Source: Rhizophagus clarus (lineage: Eukaryota > Glomeromycota > Glomeromycetes > Glomerales > Glomeraceae). From it: a stretch of DNA of 64,000 nucleotides. The notes below the pieces were generated by a model. The model searched no databases. It saw only the letters and a list, made by a program, of their open reading frames with translations, and was not told where the DNA came from. The first letter of the stretch is position 1, and each line of letters opens with the position of its first letter. Below, in pieces: positions 11,838 to 22,379 of the stretch. The translations under genes were made by a program, and so were the position numbers. Location: contig BLAL01000208.1 in the NCBI GenBank assembly GCA_015698045.1, forward strand, positions 682,001 through 746,000, read 5' to 3'.

Positions 11838-12814
11838 CTAATTCATTATTGACATACTTATGCTATTTAACATATAATATTCACTAATACACCTAATCCA
11901 TTCAGATATTTTATGTTCTTCAGTTATAGTTGGCTTATTGGAAGAATTTGAATTCCAACATCTTTCCATTAAATCAGCATAGAATTTTGGAGTATTTCTT
12001 ATAATTTCAGGACGTTCATTTTTGCAGATGTTATAGATAAGTTGTTCATCATGTGCTCTATCATTAAATGGAAGAATATCTGATGTAAATTCCCACATTA
12101 TCATTGAAAAACCGTAAATATCACTTGCTTAAACTATAAGGTTTTTTTCTTAATGCTTCAGGTGCCATATAAGGTATAACACCATAAATATCATTATCTT
12201 CTTTATTAGAAGTTTGTAAATCACTTATAGGATTACATAATCTCAAATCATTAATAAATAATTCTCTGACATTAAGATATTACCATCATGAACTTTAAGC
12301 CGTAATACAATATTTTTCAATAATTGTAATTTGTCTTACCACTTAAATTTAATTGTATCAGATAAACATCTTCTCAATTTTCCTTCTCATTACTATTATA
12401 TAATTTAAATTATTTGGATCTTGGGTAATTCCAAAGATTTGAATTAATTTTGAAACTGATTTTTTCTGGCAGTTATAATGATGTTTCCGCTAGTATATAT
12501 CATAAGGTATCCATTCCAAAACTTCATAACTATTTTCAGCATTTAGTTGTGCTTCTTGAATAAATTTATCAACAAATTTATTTTACTAGTCTATTTTGAA
12601 AAATCTTGTTAAATTTGTTTGGAATTACATTGTTGGTACCATTGGTAGTTAATACATAATTGTTTATATTTACTACAAAATTCAAAACTTCTTTTATTGT
12701 TTTCCACCATTTTGTAATACCAGTAAAAGGCTCTTTCTAGATTCTTTTCTGTCCCCTTCCCATCTTGGTAACAAATGGCCAAACTATTCATCGCATTTAC
12801 ATGATTAATACTTT
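11838..12814 (-). pseudogene. Decayed Sel1-repeat / protein kinase gene
   Basis: Read on the minus strand, the pieces are in the order of Rhizophagus Sel1-kinase proteins. First comes a Sel1 unit (12609-12814, SLAICYQDGKGTEKNLERAF), then a Cys-rich linker (…QWYQQCNSK), then a linker ending EVLEWIPYD near 12490. Kinase C-lobe pieces follow: an activation segment with PYMAPEAL near 12165, and subdomains IX-XI in the last frame (11838-12104: SDIYGF then MIMWEF, ERCWNSN). Several frameshifts and stops separate the pieces, and no intact HRD catalytic loop or N-lobe can be read. It is not functional as a kinase. Confidence 0.75.
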
Positions 12815-14730
12815 ACAAAAACAAAGCGGTATGTATTTTATATAGACTTATTAGTGATAAGAGTGTCTCACAAAATGATTGTTAGGTTTTATTCTAATAA
12901 CTTAATTTAGTTAGTAACGAAATCTGAAGCTATTATTCTTTCCGCCCAAATATTTTAAATGAAAACTGAAATAATAATAATATAAAATGGAGTTCAATAC
13001 TTTACAGAAACAAACGGAATTGCAGTTTTATAACTTACACATTTTACTATATATTTTTTAAAGTAGTAGGTGTATCGCTATTTATAGTAAATCTAGCATA
13101 GCGATGTATAAAAATTAGCATAAATGTAAATTTTAACGTAAACATATAGTAGTGATATAATAAAATTATATCCTAGTTAAAGTAAATGTATCGATAACTA
13201 TAAGTTTTAATGGTAGTAAATAATGTAATATTTTTTTGTAGTAATATTACAGTAATATAAGCTTTATTTATTAATTATACAATAAAAATGTAGTACATTT
13301 GTAGTAAATACGTGCTCTATTCGTAGTGATTACATGATTCGTTATTTTTTTTCATATTTACTTCATATGCTGAACGACCATCAAGATCAATAAGATAGCC
13401 GAGATCATAAAAAAAAAATCAAGAACTATTAATTTGAGTGATTTTAATGGCGTTCTATTTTTCCAATTTATAAAAAGGATTCTGATCTGCATTGTATAGT
13501 AGACTTCACCCTATGCAATGTTCGTCTGTCCATACACGTGATCAATTATTAGTTGGCATGGAATTACGCCCGGTAATAGGAAATTATACCATGTACTTTG
13601 TTTTTAAGAGTAAGATAGGAAGGCGATTTAAGATAATATCTAATGCGCATTGATTCTATTCACACAATTTCATTTGTGAATAATCATGAGTACGTTCTAA
13701 TCACAAAAAATTAAGTGCTCGATTTTATGAGATCTAATTAATTATAATAAAAACATAACGCTTGCATTAAAACGTGAGAGATCCATGCATAGCCGCTTCG
13801 GACCTTTCAACGGTCCCGTCATTAATTAATACTGTAATACAAAGAACTAATAATAGTTATTTTCAATTTTTTCAATTCAAAAAAAAAGAATTGAATTGAT
13901 TGAAAGTGGATGGGACTAGTTTCTTGAATTTCAATACCATCCTAATTTAAACATGGGGCCCGAAACCGAAACCTCCCGAAACCCTTTAACTTTAGGTTTC
14001 GGTGTATACCGAAACTTAGTTTCGGGATGTGCGGTTTTTTTCCGAAACTCGAAACCCGAAACTGACTTTTAAAGTCCCGAATATTTTATATACCGAAATA
14101 TAACCGAAAACTATTAGTTTACTTAATTTATTTATTAAAAATTAACTAAAATTACAATATTGTACTAATTTAAACTTCATTAAATAGGCTTTTTTGGGCG
14201 TCCACTAGTACTATTTGCAGGCTTTGTTTTTTTTTTGAATTTGATGGTAAATTATCCAGCATTTTATTATTTAAAAAAGACTTATCAATTAAGCCTTAAG
14301 CCTTAATATTAAACATCGATCTATTGAATACCGATCTATTAAATATTTAAATTACCACGCGATTAGCCATAGTTTCGGAATATCGAGACCTAATTGGCAG
14401 TTTAATCATTGTATTATGAAAAGTAAATACTATATACTATATTTTTTATACAATGAAAAGCTATGATAATTCTTAAATATTACGATTTACGACATTCTGC
14501 AAGTTGCTTATACTGATATACTATAAAAGTCCTTTTTGGAGAAATTTATTACTGTATACAAAATATTAACATATCCTAAGCACAGATCATTCTTTTTCAT
14601 TATTTCTTATTGGAAGTGAACGAACAATTTTTCTGATTGCCCAAATTGCCATTTATACATTGCTAATTAATACAGTATATTATATAAATTCTATACCGTA
14701 AAATAATTATATTTATTGCGAGAATTTAAT
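12815..14730. other. AT-rich spacer with one hairpin and a repeat remnant
   Basis: No gene seen. A hairpin at about 13862-13902 pairs TTTTTTCAATTC with GAATTGAATTGA around a run of A. The CCGAAAC repeat at 13953-14115 is listed separately. Confidence 0.5.
13953..14115. repeat. CCGAAAC/GTTTCGG-rich transposon remnant
   Basis: GGGGCCCGAAACCGAAACC begins a patch with at least eight GTTTCGG or CCGAAAC words in both orientations, GC-richer than its surroundings. It resembles one terminus of an inverted-repeat DNA element. A single matching word stands near 14370, but no clear second end is visible. Confidence 0.4.
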
Positions 14731-15908
14731 CTAATGATTAACAATTTGAACATTAACAGGATCTTTAAGTAGTTCATTTTTAAAAAGTTGTTTGCGTTTG
14801 ATAATCCAATACCCTGCTATGAAAGAAATAAGAGCTGTGCCAATAATCGATCCAAAAACCGCGGCTATAAGTCCACCCGCTGATATTAAACCTGTCGAGA
14901 TTCCACTTGTTGAGTTCGACATACTAGTAGCCATAGTAGGTGAACCAAAAGAAGTCGTCGTTGATGATGAAATTGCATCAGGCGATATTATCCTGTTATA
15001 ATGTAATAAAATTTAAATCTTCAAAGAAAAATTACATCAAACTTCAGAATTAAACTTAAACTTAATTTACCCCCAGAGATCCCATCTTGTTGCGATTGAA
15101 CAATCTACTTGAGTCACATTGGATTGAGAAACATTTTCACCGGTCGCACAAAGAAGAGATGCTATATTCTATTTTAAACAACACAACATTAATTACTATT
15201 AAAGTTATTAAATTATTAAAGAACTAAATTCTTTACCTTTATCAAGCATGAAGTGTGGTATTTTGCCCAATGCAATGAATTTGCATTGGGATCACAAGTC
15301 TCACATTCGATTGTAAATCTTTGGTTCCTATTTTCTACGTCATTGCTTGATATTTTTTTTAAAAAATGTTTACAATTAAGCATAAATATGAATATATTAA
15401 AAGAATTAAATGCTAACCTATAATTAAGTATAAAGGGAGCTCCAACATTATTTATACTTGTAGCCGGTATTTCAAAAGCTATATCACAGATTAAAAAAAA
15501 AAGTTAACTAAAATTCAACGTTCAATAGTAATTATTATTCATTTACTTTTAGTTCGACGAAAATCATTAAATGGCCGAAACTCGTAGACACTAGTTATTG
15601 GTTGTTTCAACATGAAAATTTCATTATCATCTGGTTGATCGGCACCATCATAAACTATAATATTTGCACCCACAGATCTATACAATTTAAGACTATCTCA
15701 TTAATGTCAAGTTAGATAATCGCATAATAAATAAATCTTTTCATATATCTTACGGAATTATATTATTAATATTAAATCGCCAATTGGGAATGGATGGAAT
15801 ACTTATTGAAATGAGATTTCCATCCTTTATTTCTGGCAAACATGGCGAAACTAATGCTGCGAGAAAGCTAAAAACTTTATAGAATAATAAAAAAGAAAAT
15901 AAACGCAT
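14731..15908 (-). CDS. Predicted secreted or type I membrane protein, six exons, 276 aa
   Basis: Exons 15754-15908, 15547-15692, 15418-15478, 15237-15345, 15071-15168 and 14731-14992 join in frame (831 bp with stop) at GT-AG introns of about 60-80 bp. Start: residues 1-20 (MRLFSFLLFYKVFSFLAALV) form a hydrophobic signal peptide. A short extracytoplasmic part has several Cys (…TIECETCDPNA…), then a Ser/Thr-rich stalk (ISSSTTTSFGSP). A C-terminal hydrophobic helix at about residues 227-257 (GLIAAVFGSIIGTALISFI) is followed by a short basic tail starting KRKQLFK. The architecture is that of a surface receptor-like or anchored protein. Rhizophagus kelch proteins have a similar membrane tail, but I see no kelch repeat here. 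Function unknown. Confidence 0.75.
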
Positions 15909-16169
15909 GGGATACAAGGTATGTGTAGAGAAGAAGTGTGATTTTAAATTACAATTCGTTTATAGTAGAAAAAAATTTTTTTTTTGACATATAAAAATTT
16001 AGAGATGTCTTAATTCAGAAAAAACTACTTTATAAAAGCCTATTTATCAATTATATTTTATTTTCTTGCTCGTATTTCGATTTCTTTTAAATATAATTCT
16101 CAAAGTATAATATGACTTATTTTAGCAAGTGAAACTACAAATTCGAAACGTTTCTCCCAGGGCTTCTTA

Positions 16170-16529
16170 CCTATAAAAAATTATTTCCGTGATTATTGTA
16201 AAAATCCCGTAAATTTTTTTACAGGACTTATAAATCCGATTGTTGTTATGATGCAGGGGCGATGATTTATGCCGTTTCACGAAAGCCACTATGAACACAC
16301 TGCATAATTTCACGAAATTTGATTCTTTAAAATGAATGTGCACATAATTCCACTCAATTTTCACTTAATTTCACACGAATTTTATAACCTCTCTATATAA
16401 ATCTCCGGTATATCTCCATAACTCCGTGAATATGCTACATTCATGGAATGACCTAAGAAAGCCGAATAACTTGTGGTTATAAATTCCGTGAATACGTAAA
16501 CACGAAATAGGATCAACATTTTTTATAGG
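16170..16529. mobile_element. MITE-like inverted-repeat element
   Basis: CCTATAAAAAAT at 16170 is mirrored by ATTTTTTATAGG ending at 16529; the match continues, gapped, into ATTTCCGTG and its counterpart CACGAAAT. Length is about 360 bp. The interior is rich in 'cgtga' and 'ttcacg' words. I find no certain target-site duplication, so the boundaries are approximate. Confidence 0.45.
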
Positions 16530-17196
16530 GCTGCAGGCTACGAACCTACGACATTTGCTATTTTAGTAACTTTATAATAAAGCTGTTCACAGTATCACAA
16601 ATTTTACGTAAGCCTTACACCGCCACAAAAAATCATCGTCCCTGTTATGATGCTCGACTTTAATGACACCTAATATGTGACTATATTATCAACTAAAGGA
16701 ATATATATTAATAGAAACGTAAGAAATAGTCATTTCGTTGTTTCACTTTGATATCAAAAGATATTGTTACTTCATCACTATTGACTCGGTGTAGAAAGAA
16801 GACTGTTTTTAAACGGCATTAACAATAAAAACTATACTTGGAAGATACTTTTTTTTGTTATAAAGTGATTCAGATTTCTACAGTGCAGATATGTAAGTGT
16901 ATCCTTAGAGATCGTGAATGTGTGAAGGTAAAAAATGTCAATTTCGGGTTTTGAGTATATATTTTATTAGACTTCTGAATATTGTTAAACAACGCCTGAA
17001 AATCTTATTTTGCAATTATTATTACGGAAATCCTATTTTAGGTATAATCGATTTTTATGAGAAAAGTGCTGAAGGTACCTGTGAAACGAAATATCTTGAT
17101 ATTAATAATACGATATGTGACGTCATTAAACCGCCCTATAAGAAGTTTCACTAAAAATTTGAATACAATCTTTGTGTTGGCACTTATTACTAATAA
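16530..17196. other. Spacer upstream of the CRN header relic
   Basis: ATCATCGTCCCTG near 16632 is an inverted partner of CAGGGGCGATGAT at 16254-16266 inside the preceding element. The 78-codon frame at 16918-17154 (plus) is protein-like but I do not recognise it. It could be a decayed upstream exon. Confidence 0.35.
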
Positions 17197-17399
17197 ATGT
17201 CCGAAATTATTTTCTTCTGTCTTCTTCAGGAAGTGGAGAAGGAATTCTCTGTTTGTGTTGACGGAACAGCAGAAATAGAAACAATCAAAGACTTTAAGGA
17301 ACTAGTTAAATTCAGGAAAAGAAGTTCATTCTCCATAATAAAATCGATATCGACGAATTCGAAATTTGGAAAGCATCTGTTCCACTTAGTGAAGTTTGA
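17197..17399 (+). pseudogene. Orphan Crinkler (CRN) N-terminal header, frameshifted
   Basis: The ATG at 17197 opens MSEIIFFCLLQEVEKEFSV, followed by IETIKDFKELVKF. This is the pattern of the ubiquitin-like CRN header (ITLFCLV…FsV.I…tI.dLKelIk). After a frameshift near 17330 the closing part continues in another frame as DEFEIWKASVPLSEV and a stop at 17397-17399, matching the usual LxLWKVxIPL end of the header. No NTPase or nuclease domain follows. Family facts are from recall of CRN proteins; the frameshift is visible directly. Confidence 0.6.
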
Positions 17400-17489
17400 A
17401 TAACATAAAAAAAAAATCCAGTTGAGATAAAAAACGGCATAAAGTTAGACGACCAACAAGAAACACGAGGACTTTGAAAAAATACCAGT

Positions 17490-17660
17490 ATGATTTTTAA
17501 TACTTTCCAAGTATTAACGATTAATAATATAGTTTTAACATATTTAGTTCTCTATCATTAAATATTATGAAAAGACTTCTAAGATTTGGACAAAATTAGC
17601 AACAGATAAACCTAAACCATTATTAGATTTTTTTTACATTAATTTCTAAAAATTTCATTA
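17490..17660 (-). pseudogene. F-box/LRR gene scrap
   Basis: About 170 bp match the antisense of the F-box paralogues: 'atactttccaagtatt' as at 27657-27672 and 8826-8840, then 'aagatttggacaaaa', then 'attaatttctaaaaatttc'. Stops and small deletions break all frames. Only this LRR portion remains. Confidence 0.7.
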
Positions 17661-19199
17661 ATAAAAATTCAATTGTTCGCTTACTTATTAAATTATGATT
17701 TAAATATCATATATTTAATATCTGCGGTATGATACAACATCATATAATTTGCTCAAATAAATTAATAACCTTGTTTACCGAAATGTGATTTGAAGTAAAT
17801 ACTGTAATACTGTTCAACTAATAATATTATTATTTATAATTATAATTTAAAATTCCCATAATTTCCATAATAAGAAATCTGTTTTAATGGACTTTCGTTT
17901 AAATAGTAATATATATGTGCGACTTCGCGATTCGCGACTTTAAATCACTAAAATGACTTATAACCCTCATCATTAACAAACCAATAATTAAGTAATTAGC
18001 AAAAAAAAAACTTAATACATTGCAAGAAATTATACTTTTACGTATTTACACATTGCAAAATTGCAGATTATATGATTATATAGATCGGATCACTATAAAA
18101 ATTGTACTGATTAATATCCGTATCGATGTTACTGCGGCTTAAAAGCGCATGACTAAATGAAAAATAATGAAACGACTTGAGTCTAAAAAAAATCTATTAT
18201 ACTTATGTGCGCAATTTTCTATTGATTGGCCAGGTCCGAGAACAAAATCTTTCAGACCAAGATTTGCGGAATTGACTTTAAATCGTTTCATCCGCATTTA
18301 TTAATGATATAAAAAGTCTTAAAACCTATTATGGAACTTTGATCAGCAACAATTACATGCAAAGCACATTAGTTTAGTAAATAAACGTACGTGAAATTTC
18401 AAAAAAAAAAAAAATATGATTTATTTTTGTAAGATTAAAAAAAATTATTTCTCTTATAGGTTATAACTTAAATCAGAAGAAAATTCGCCAAAATAACAAT
18501 TAAATAAAGGTGATCCTAATAGTATTAAAAAAATTTTCGATATTAATAAGAAATAAAGGCCACATAAAGTCTCTCCACCCTCTCAGATATTTGAACAGTA
18601 AATTAATTTTTAAACCTAACAATAGTAAACTCTTATTATTGCTTAAAATAGTCTTAAAATCCTTTAAAATACGATACAAAAAATAACAAATAAATACCAA
18701 GTTTAGTCCATAGTTCCAAACCTTTACAACTTCTCTGCATAATAGTGAGCGTTAGAAAGTAAGAAAATAGTTATTTATTATATCTAATATGCAAACAACA
18801 TGAAATTTTTGGTTGTACCATGAACACATTATTAACCTTAAAAACGCATTGTGGACTTCCGCGTTGTTTATGTATTTATGGGATTTCAAAAGTAAAAAAT
18901 CGTTTTTTTTTAGCACAGCACAAGATGATCATGTAAAATACAATTTGAATTAGAGGTTGTGAAACAAAAGTCATTTTTTTCATTTTTTTTTTCTGTTATT
19001 TTGCTTATACTTTTATGGCTAAGAAAATAATTAACTAATTAAGAATTTTAACCTATAATTAAATAATAGTTATGTTATTGGATATATCAGACAAATCTTT
19101 ATAATTTCTAAAATATCCAATCCTCCTTGTTCATTAAACATATCCGCGGATCTGCGAAATCGGCCTGAATTAAAATTTAAAATTCCCCAAAAAAATTTA
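17661..19199. other. AT-rich spacer, nothing recognised
   Basis: No supported gene on either strand. The 66-codon minus frame at 18500-18700 is hydrophobic and AT-driven, and I do not call it. The end of this stretch lies directly 3' of the Sel1 gene. Confidence 0.5.
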
Positions 19200-20813
19200 C
19201 TATAACTTATTTTCATACTCTTCATATAATTTAAATGCTTTTATTTCATCCTTTTCAGTTCCTATTCCATATTGATAACATTCTGCAAGATTATTTTTTG
19301 AAGTAATATGACCATTTTCAGATGCTTTTTTATATAGTTCAAACGCTTTAAGTTCATCTTTTTCAATACCTATTCCATGATGATAACAATATCCAAGATC
19401 ATTTATTGCATTAATATAACCCTTTCCAGCTATTTGTTTATATAACTTAAATGCTTTAATTTCGTCTTTTTCAGTGCCAATCCCATAATAATAGCATTCT
19501 CCAAGTTGATATACTGACTCTATAACACCTTTGTCAGCTGCTGCTTTATATAATATAAATGCTTTAGTCTTATCTTTTTTATTTCCAATTCCATAATAAT
19601 AGCATTCACCAAGTCTATATATTGACATGACAATACCCATTTCAGTCGTTTCTTTATATAACTTGAATGCTTTATTTCCATCTTTTTGTTCCTATTCCAT
19701 AATAATAGCATTCGCCAAGCTGGTATTTTGATTCAATAATACCTTTTTTAGCCGCATCATTATATAATTCAAATGCTTTAATTGCATTTTTTTCAGTTCC
19801 TATTCCTTTTTCGTAACAATATCCAAGATCATTTATTGCATAAATATGACCTTTTTCAGCTGCGTTTTTATATAATACAAATGCTTTAATTACATCTTTT
19901 TTAGTTCCTATTCCATAATAATAGCATTCGCCAAGCTGGTATTTTGATTCAATAATACCTTTTTTAGCCGCATCATTATATAATTCAAATGCTTTAATTG
20001 CATTTTTTTCAGTTCCTATTCCATTTTCATAACAATCTCCAAGATTTCGTATTGCATAAATATGACCCATTTCAGCTGCTTCTTTATATAATTCAAACGA
20101 TTTTTTTCAGTTCCTATTCCATTTTCATAACAATACCCAAGATCATTTATTGCATTAGCTTGACCATTTTCAGCTGCCGTTTTATATAATTCAAATGCTT
20201 TAATCTCATCTTTTTTAGTTCCTATTCCATTTTGATAACAATCTCCAAGATTCCTTGTTGCATAAATATGACCCTTTTCAGCTGCTTCCTTATATAATTC
20301 AAATGCTTTAACTATATTTTTTTTAGTTCCTACACCATTTTGATAACAATATCCAAGATTTTGAATTGCATAAATATGCCCCTTTTTGGCTGCTTCTTTA
20401 CATAACTTAAATGTTTTAATTTCATCTTTCTCAGTACCAATTCCATAATAATAACATTTTCCAAGATTATATAAAGAATCAATTTGACCCTTTTCAGCTG
20501 CCTTTTTGTATAATTCAAAGGCTTTAATTTCATCTTTCTTAGTTCCTACCCCATTTTGATAACAATATCCAAGATTATTCATTGCACCAGTATTGCCTTT
20601 TTCAGCTGCTTCTTTATATAATCTAAATGCTTTAATTTCATCTTTTTCAATTTCTATTCCATATTGATAGCAATATCCTAGATTAATAATACTTTCATCA
20701 TTCATATTATCATTACTATTTGAATTTAAGTGATTATTATTATCATTAATATCATTAACGTCATTATTATCAAGTATTTTATCATTTATAGGATTGTTTT
20801 TATTATTTGACAA
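19200..20813 (-). pseudogene. Sel1-like repeat protein, 14 units, two frameshifts
   Basis: The protein starts at 20813 with an Asn/Asp-rich head of about 40 residues. It then has 14 units of 36 residues (108 bp) with the Sel1 pattern LGYCYQNGIGTEKD…KAFELYKKAAEKG. Sel1 units form alpha-alpha solenoids that act as protein-interaction scaffolds. Two indels break the frame: about 10 bp missing near 20098-20101 and 2 bp missing near 19686-19690. The three frames are 20016-20813, 19672-20070 and 19200-19640. Everything else is open, and the final frame ends in its own stop. It is therefore a very young pseudogene or an assembly error in a repetitive gene. There is no kinase domain. Confidence 0.8.
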
Positions 20814-21559
20814 AGTCCTTGTTTCATTTATAAAAAATCGTCCAAAAATTCCTGCGCAGGTAACACAGAAATTATGAAAATTATCCTGCTGCGCCTTATA
20901 ACTAATGTTTGTTTAACAGTAAATAATTAATGAACTCCATCGCGTAATAAAGTATAGAAAGAAGGGGTATATATATAACTGTATATATTTTATAATACCT
21001 TTATGAATTTATCGTGACTAATAATAAAATATAACTATTAATGATTAGTGACTTGCATGAAAAAAATTCTCACGAGTACTTATGAAAAAGGTAAATTACT
21101 TGTTACGCAATTTTTGATCGTAAGATTGACGTATTTGGAAATTCGTTCAACAAGACCACTATAATTATAAATCGCTTTTGATTGGTGCAATATAATACTA
21201 TGGATTTCACGTGATTTAAACCAATTAAAACTTTTTTTTCTTTTAAAACACAAGACCGGCATAATTATCACAATAAAATTAGAGAGATTAAGACGATGAA
21301 AATTAACTCAAACGCAATGAAAATTGAAAATAAACTTTCATTGCAAATATGTATTAAGTAATGAAGTACTTGATTTAGATAAATTTTGAATATAAATTTT
21401 CGAAATTATGAAAGTTATTTGGAGTAAGTTTGAAGGTTTATTTTAATTCAAGTAATTCAATAATATTGTTATTAAGAGAAATGCGAGTTAGATATGAATA
21501 CGATGATGCTAGTATTTTATATATATAATATTGTATAAGTTTATGGGCCAAGAAAAATA
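20814..21559. other. AT-rich spacer 5' of the Sel1 gene
   Basis: This should hold the Sel1 gene promoter. I see no distinctive element and no other gene. Confidence 0.45.
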
Positions 21560-22090
21560 TTAGCAAATATCAAATGGTAATAAAGGTTTACCCATACAAT
21601 TTCCTTTACGAGTGATAGTGCTCGCATTCATTGATGTTACTGCAAAAAAAGGTATGCAAGTTGTATGGATTTCTAAACATTTTACGATATTTTCTGTAAT
21701 AATCAACATATCTGAATCCGTATATAGTATAAATTTTAATTTATGTCTTTGGGCAGTTTTTGCAAAAAGATAAGCGCAAATGGGTATAAAATCACCATAT
21801 ATTATTATCCTTATGTTGATTATTTACTTTAAGTAACTATAGCCATGGCAATTCTAAGGATGTGTTTGGAACCCTTTCAATGAACTTTTTAAAAGCATAG
21901 TATACTTTATTTTACGTTCATCAGGAAAGCTTTTTCTAATAAAATTAGCAATGCTTTGATAGAATAAGGATTATACCCTGGAATCTTGGATTTTGCATTT
22001 TACGTGGTAGCATAAACCGTTTTAAAATGGTGATATTTTTCAAATGAGGTAAAATATCAAATCTTATTCGTACATGAACACGTTATGATA
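21560..22090 (-). pseudogene. Decayed gene of unknown family
   Basis: On the minus strand three protein-like stretches lie in order but in different frames. The first (about 21955-22070) includes RIRFDILPHLKNITILKRF. The second (about 21870-21975) includes ANFIRKSFPDERKIKYTML. The third (about 21568-21820) is 79 codons or more ending in a stop and includes LKFILYTDSDMLI and VKCLEIHTTCIPFFAV. Codon use is gene-like, but frameshifts and stops separate the pieces. I do not recognise the family. Confidence 0.45.
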
Positions 22091-22379
22091 CAAAAAAAAA
22101 TTTCAAGATAACACTACGACAGAAATACTGGCCAAAACTTTTAACCAAGAGATTTTAGAGCAATCAAATTTTCCTACATCTCAGGAATTTTCGTCGCTGA
22201 TGAAGTGTGAGTGACCGAAAAGTTCTACTTTGATAGTAAGAATTATAATTTATAATTCAATAACTCACATTAACTGAATATGAACTTCACATTTTATTGT
22301 ACAGTTAATTTTCAAAAAATCACATTCGTATATTACGAGTCTAAAAATCCTTTTAAAAAAGATTCGATCTTTTTTTAAA

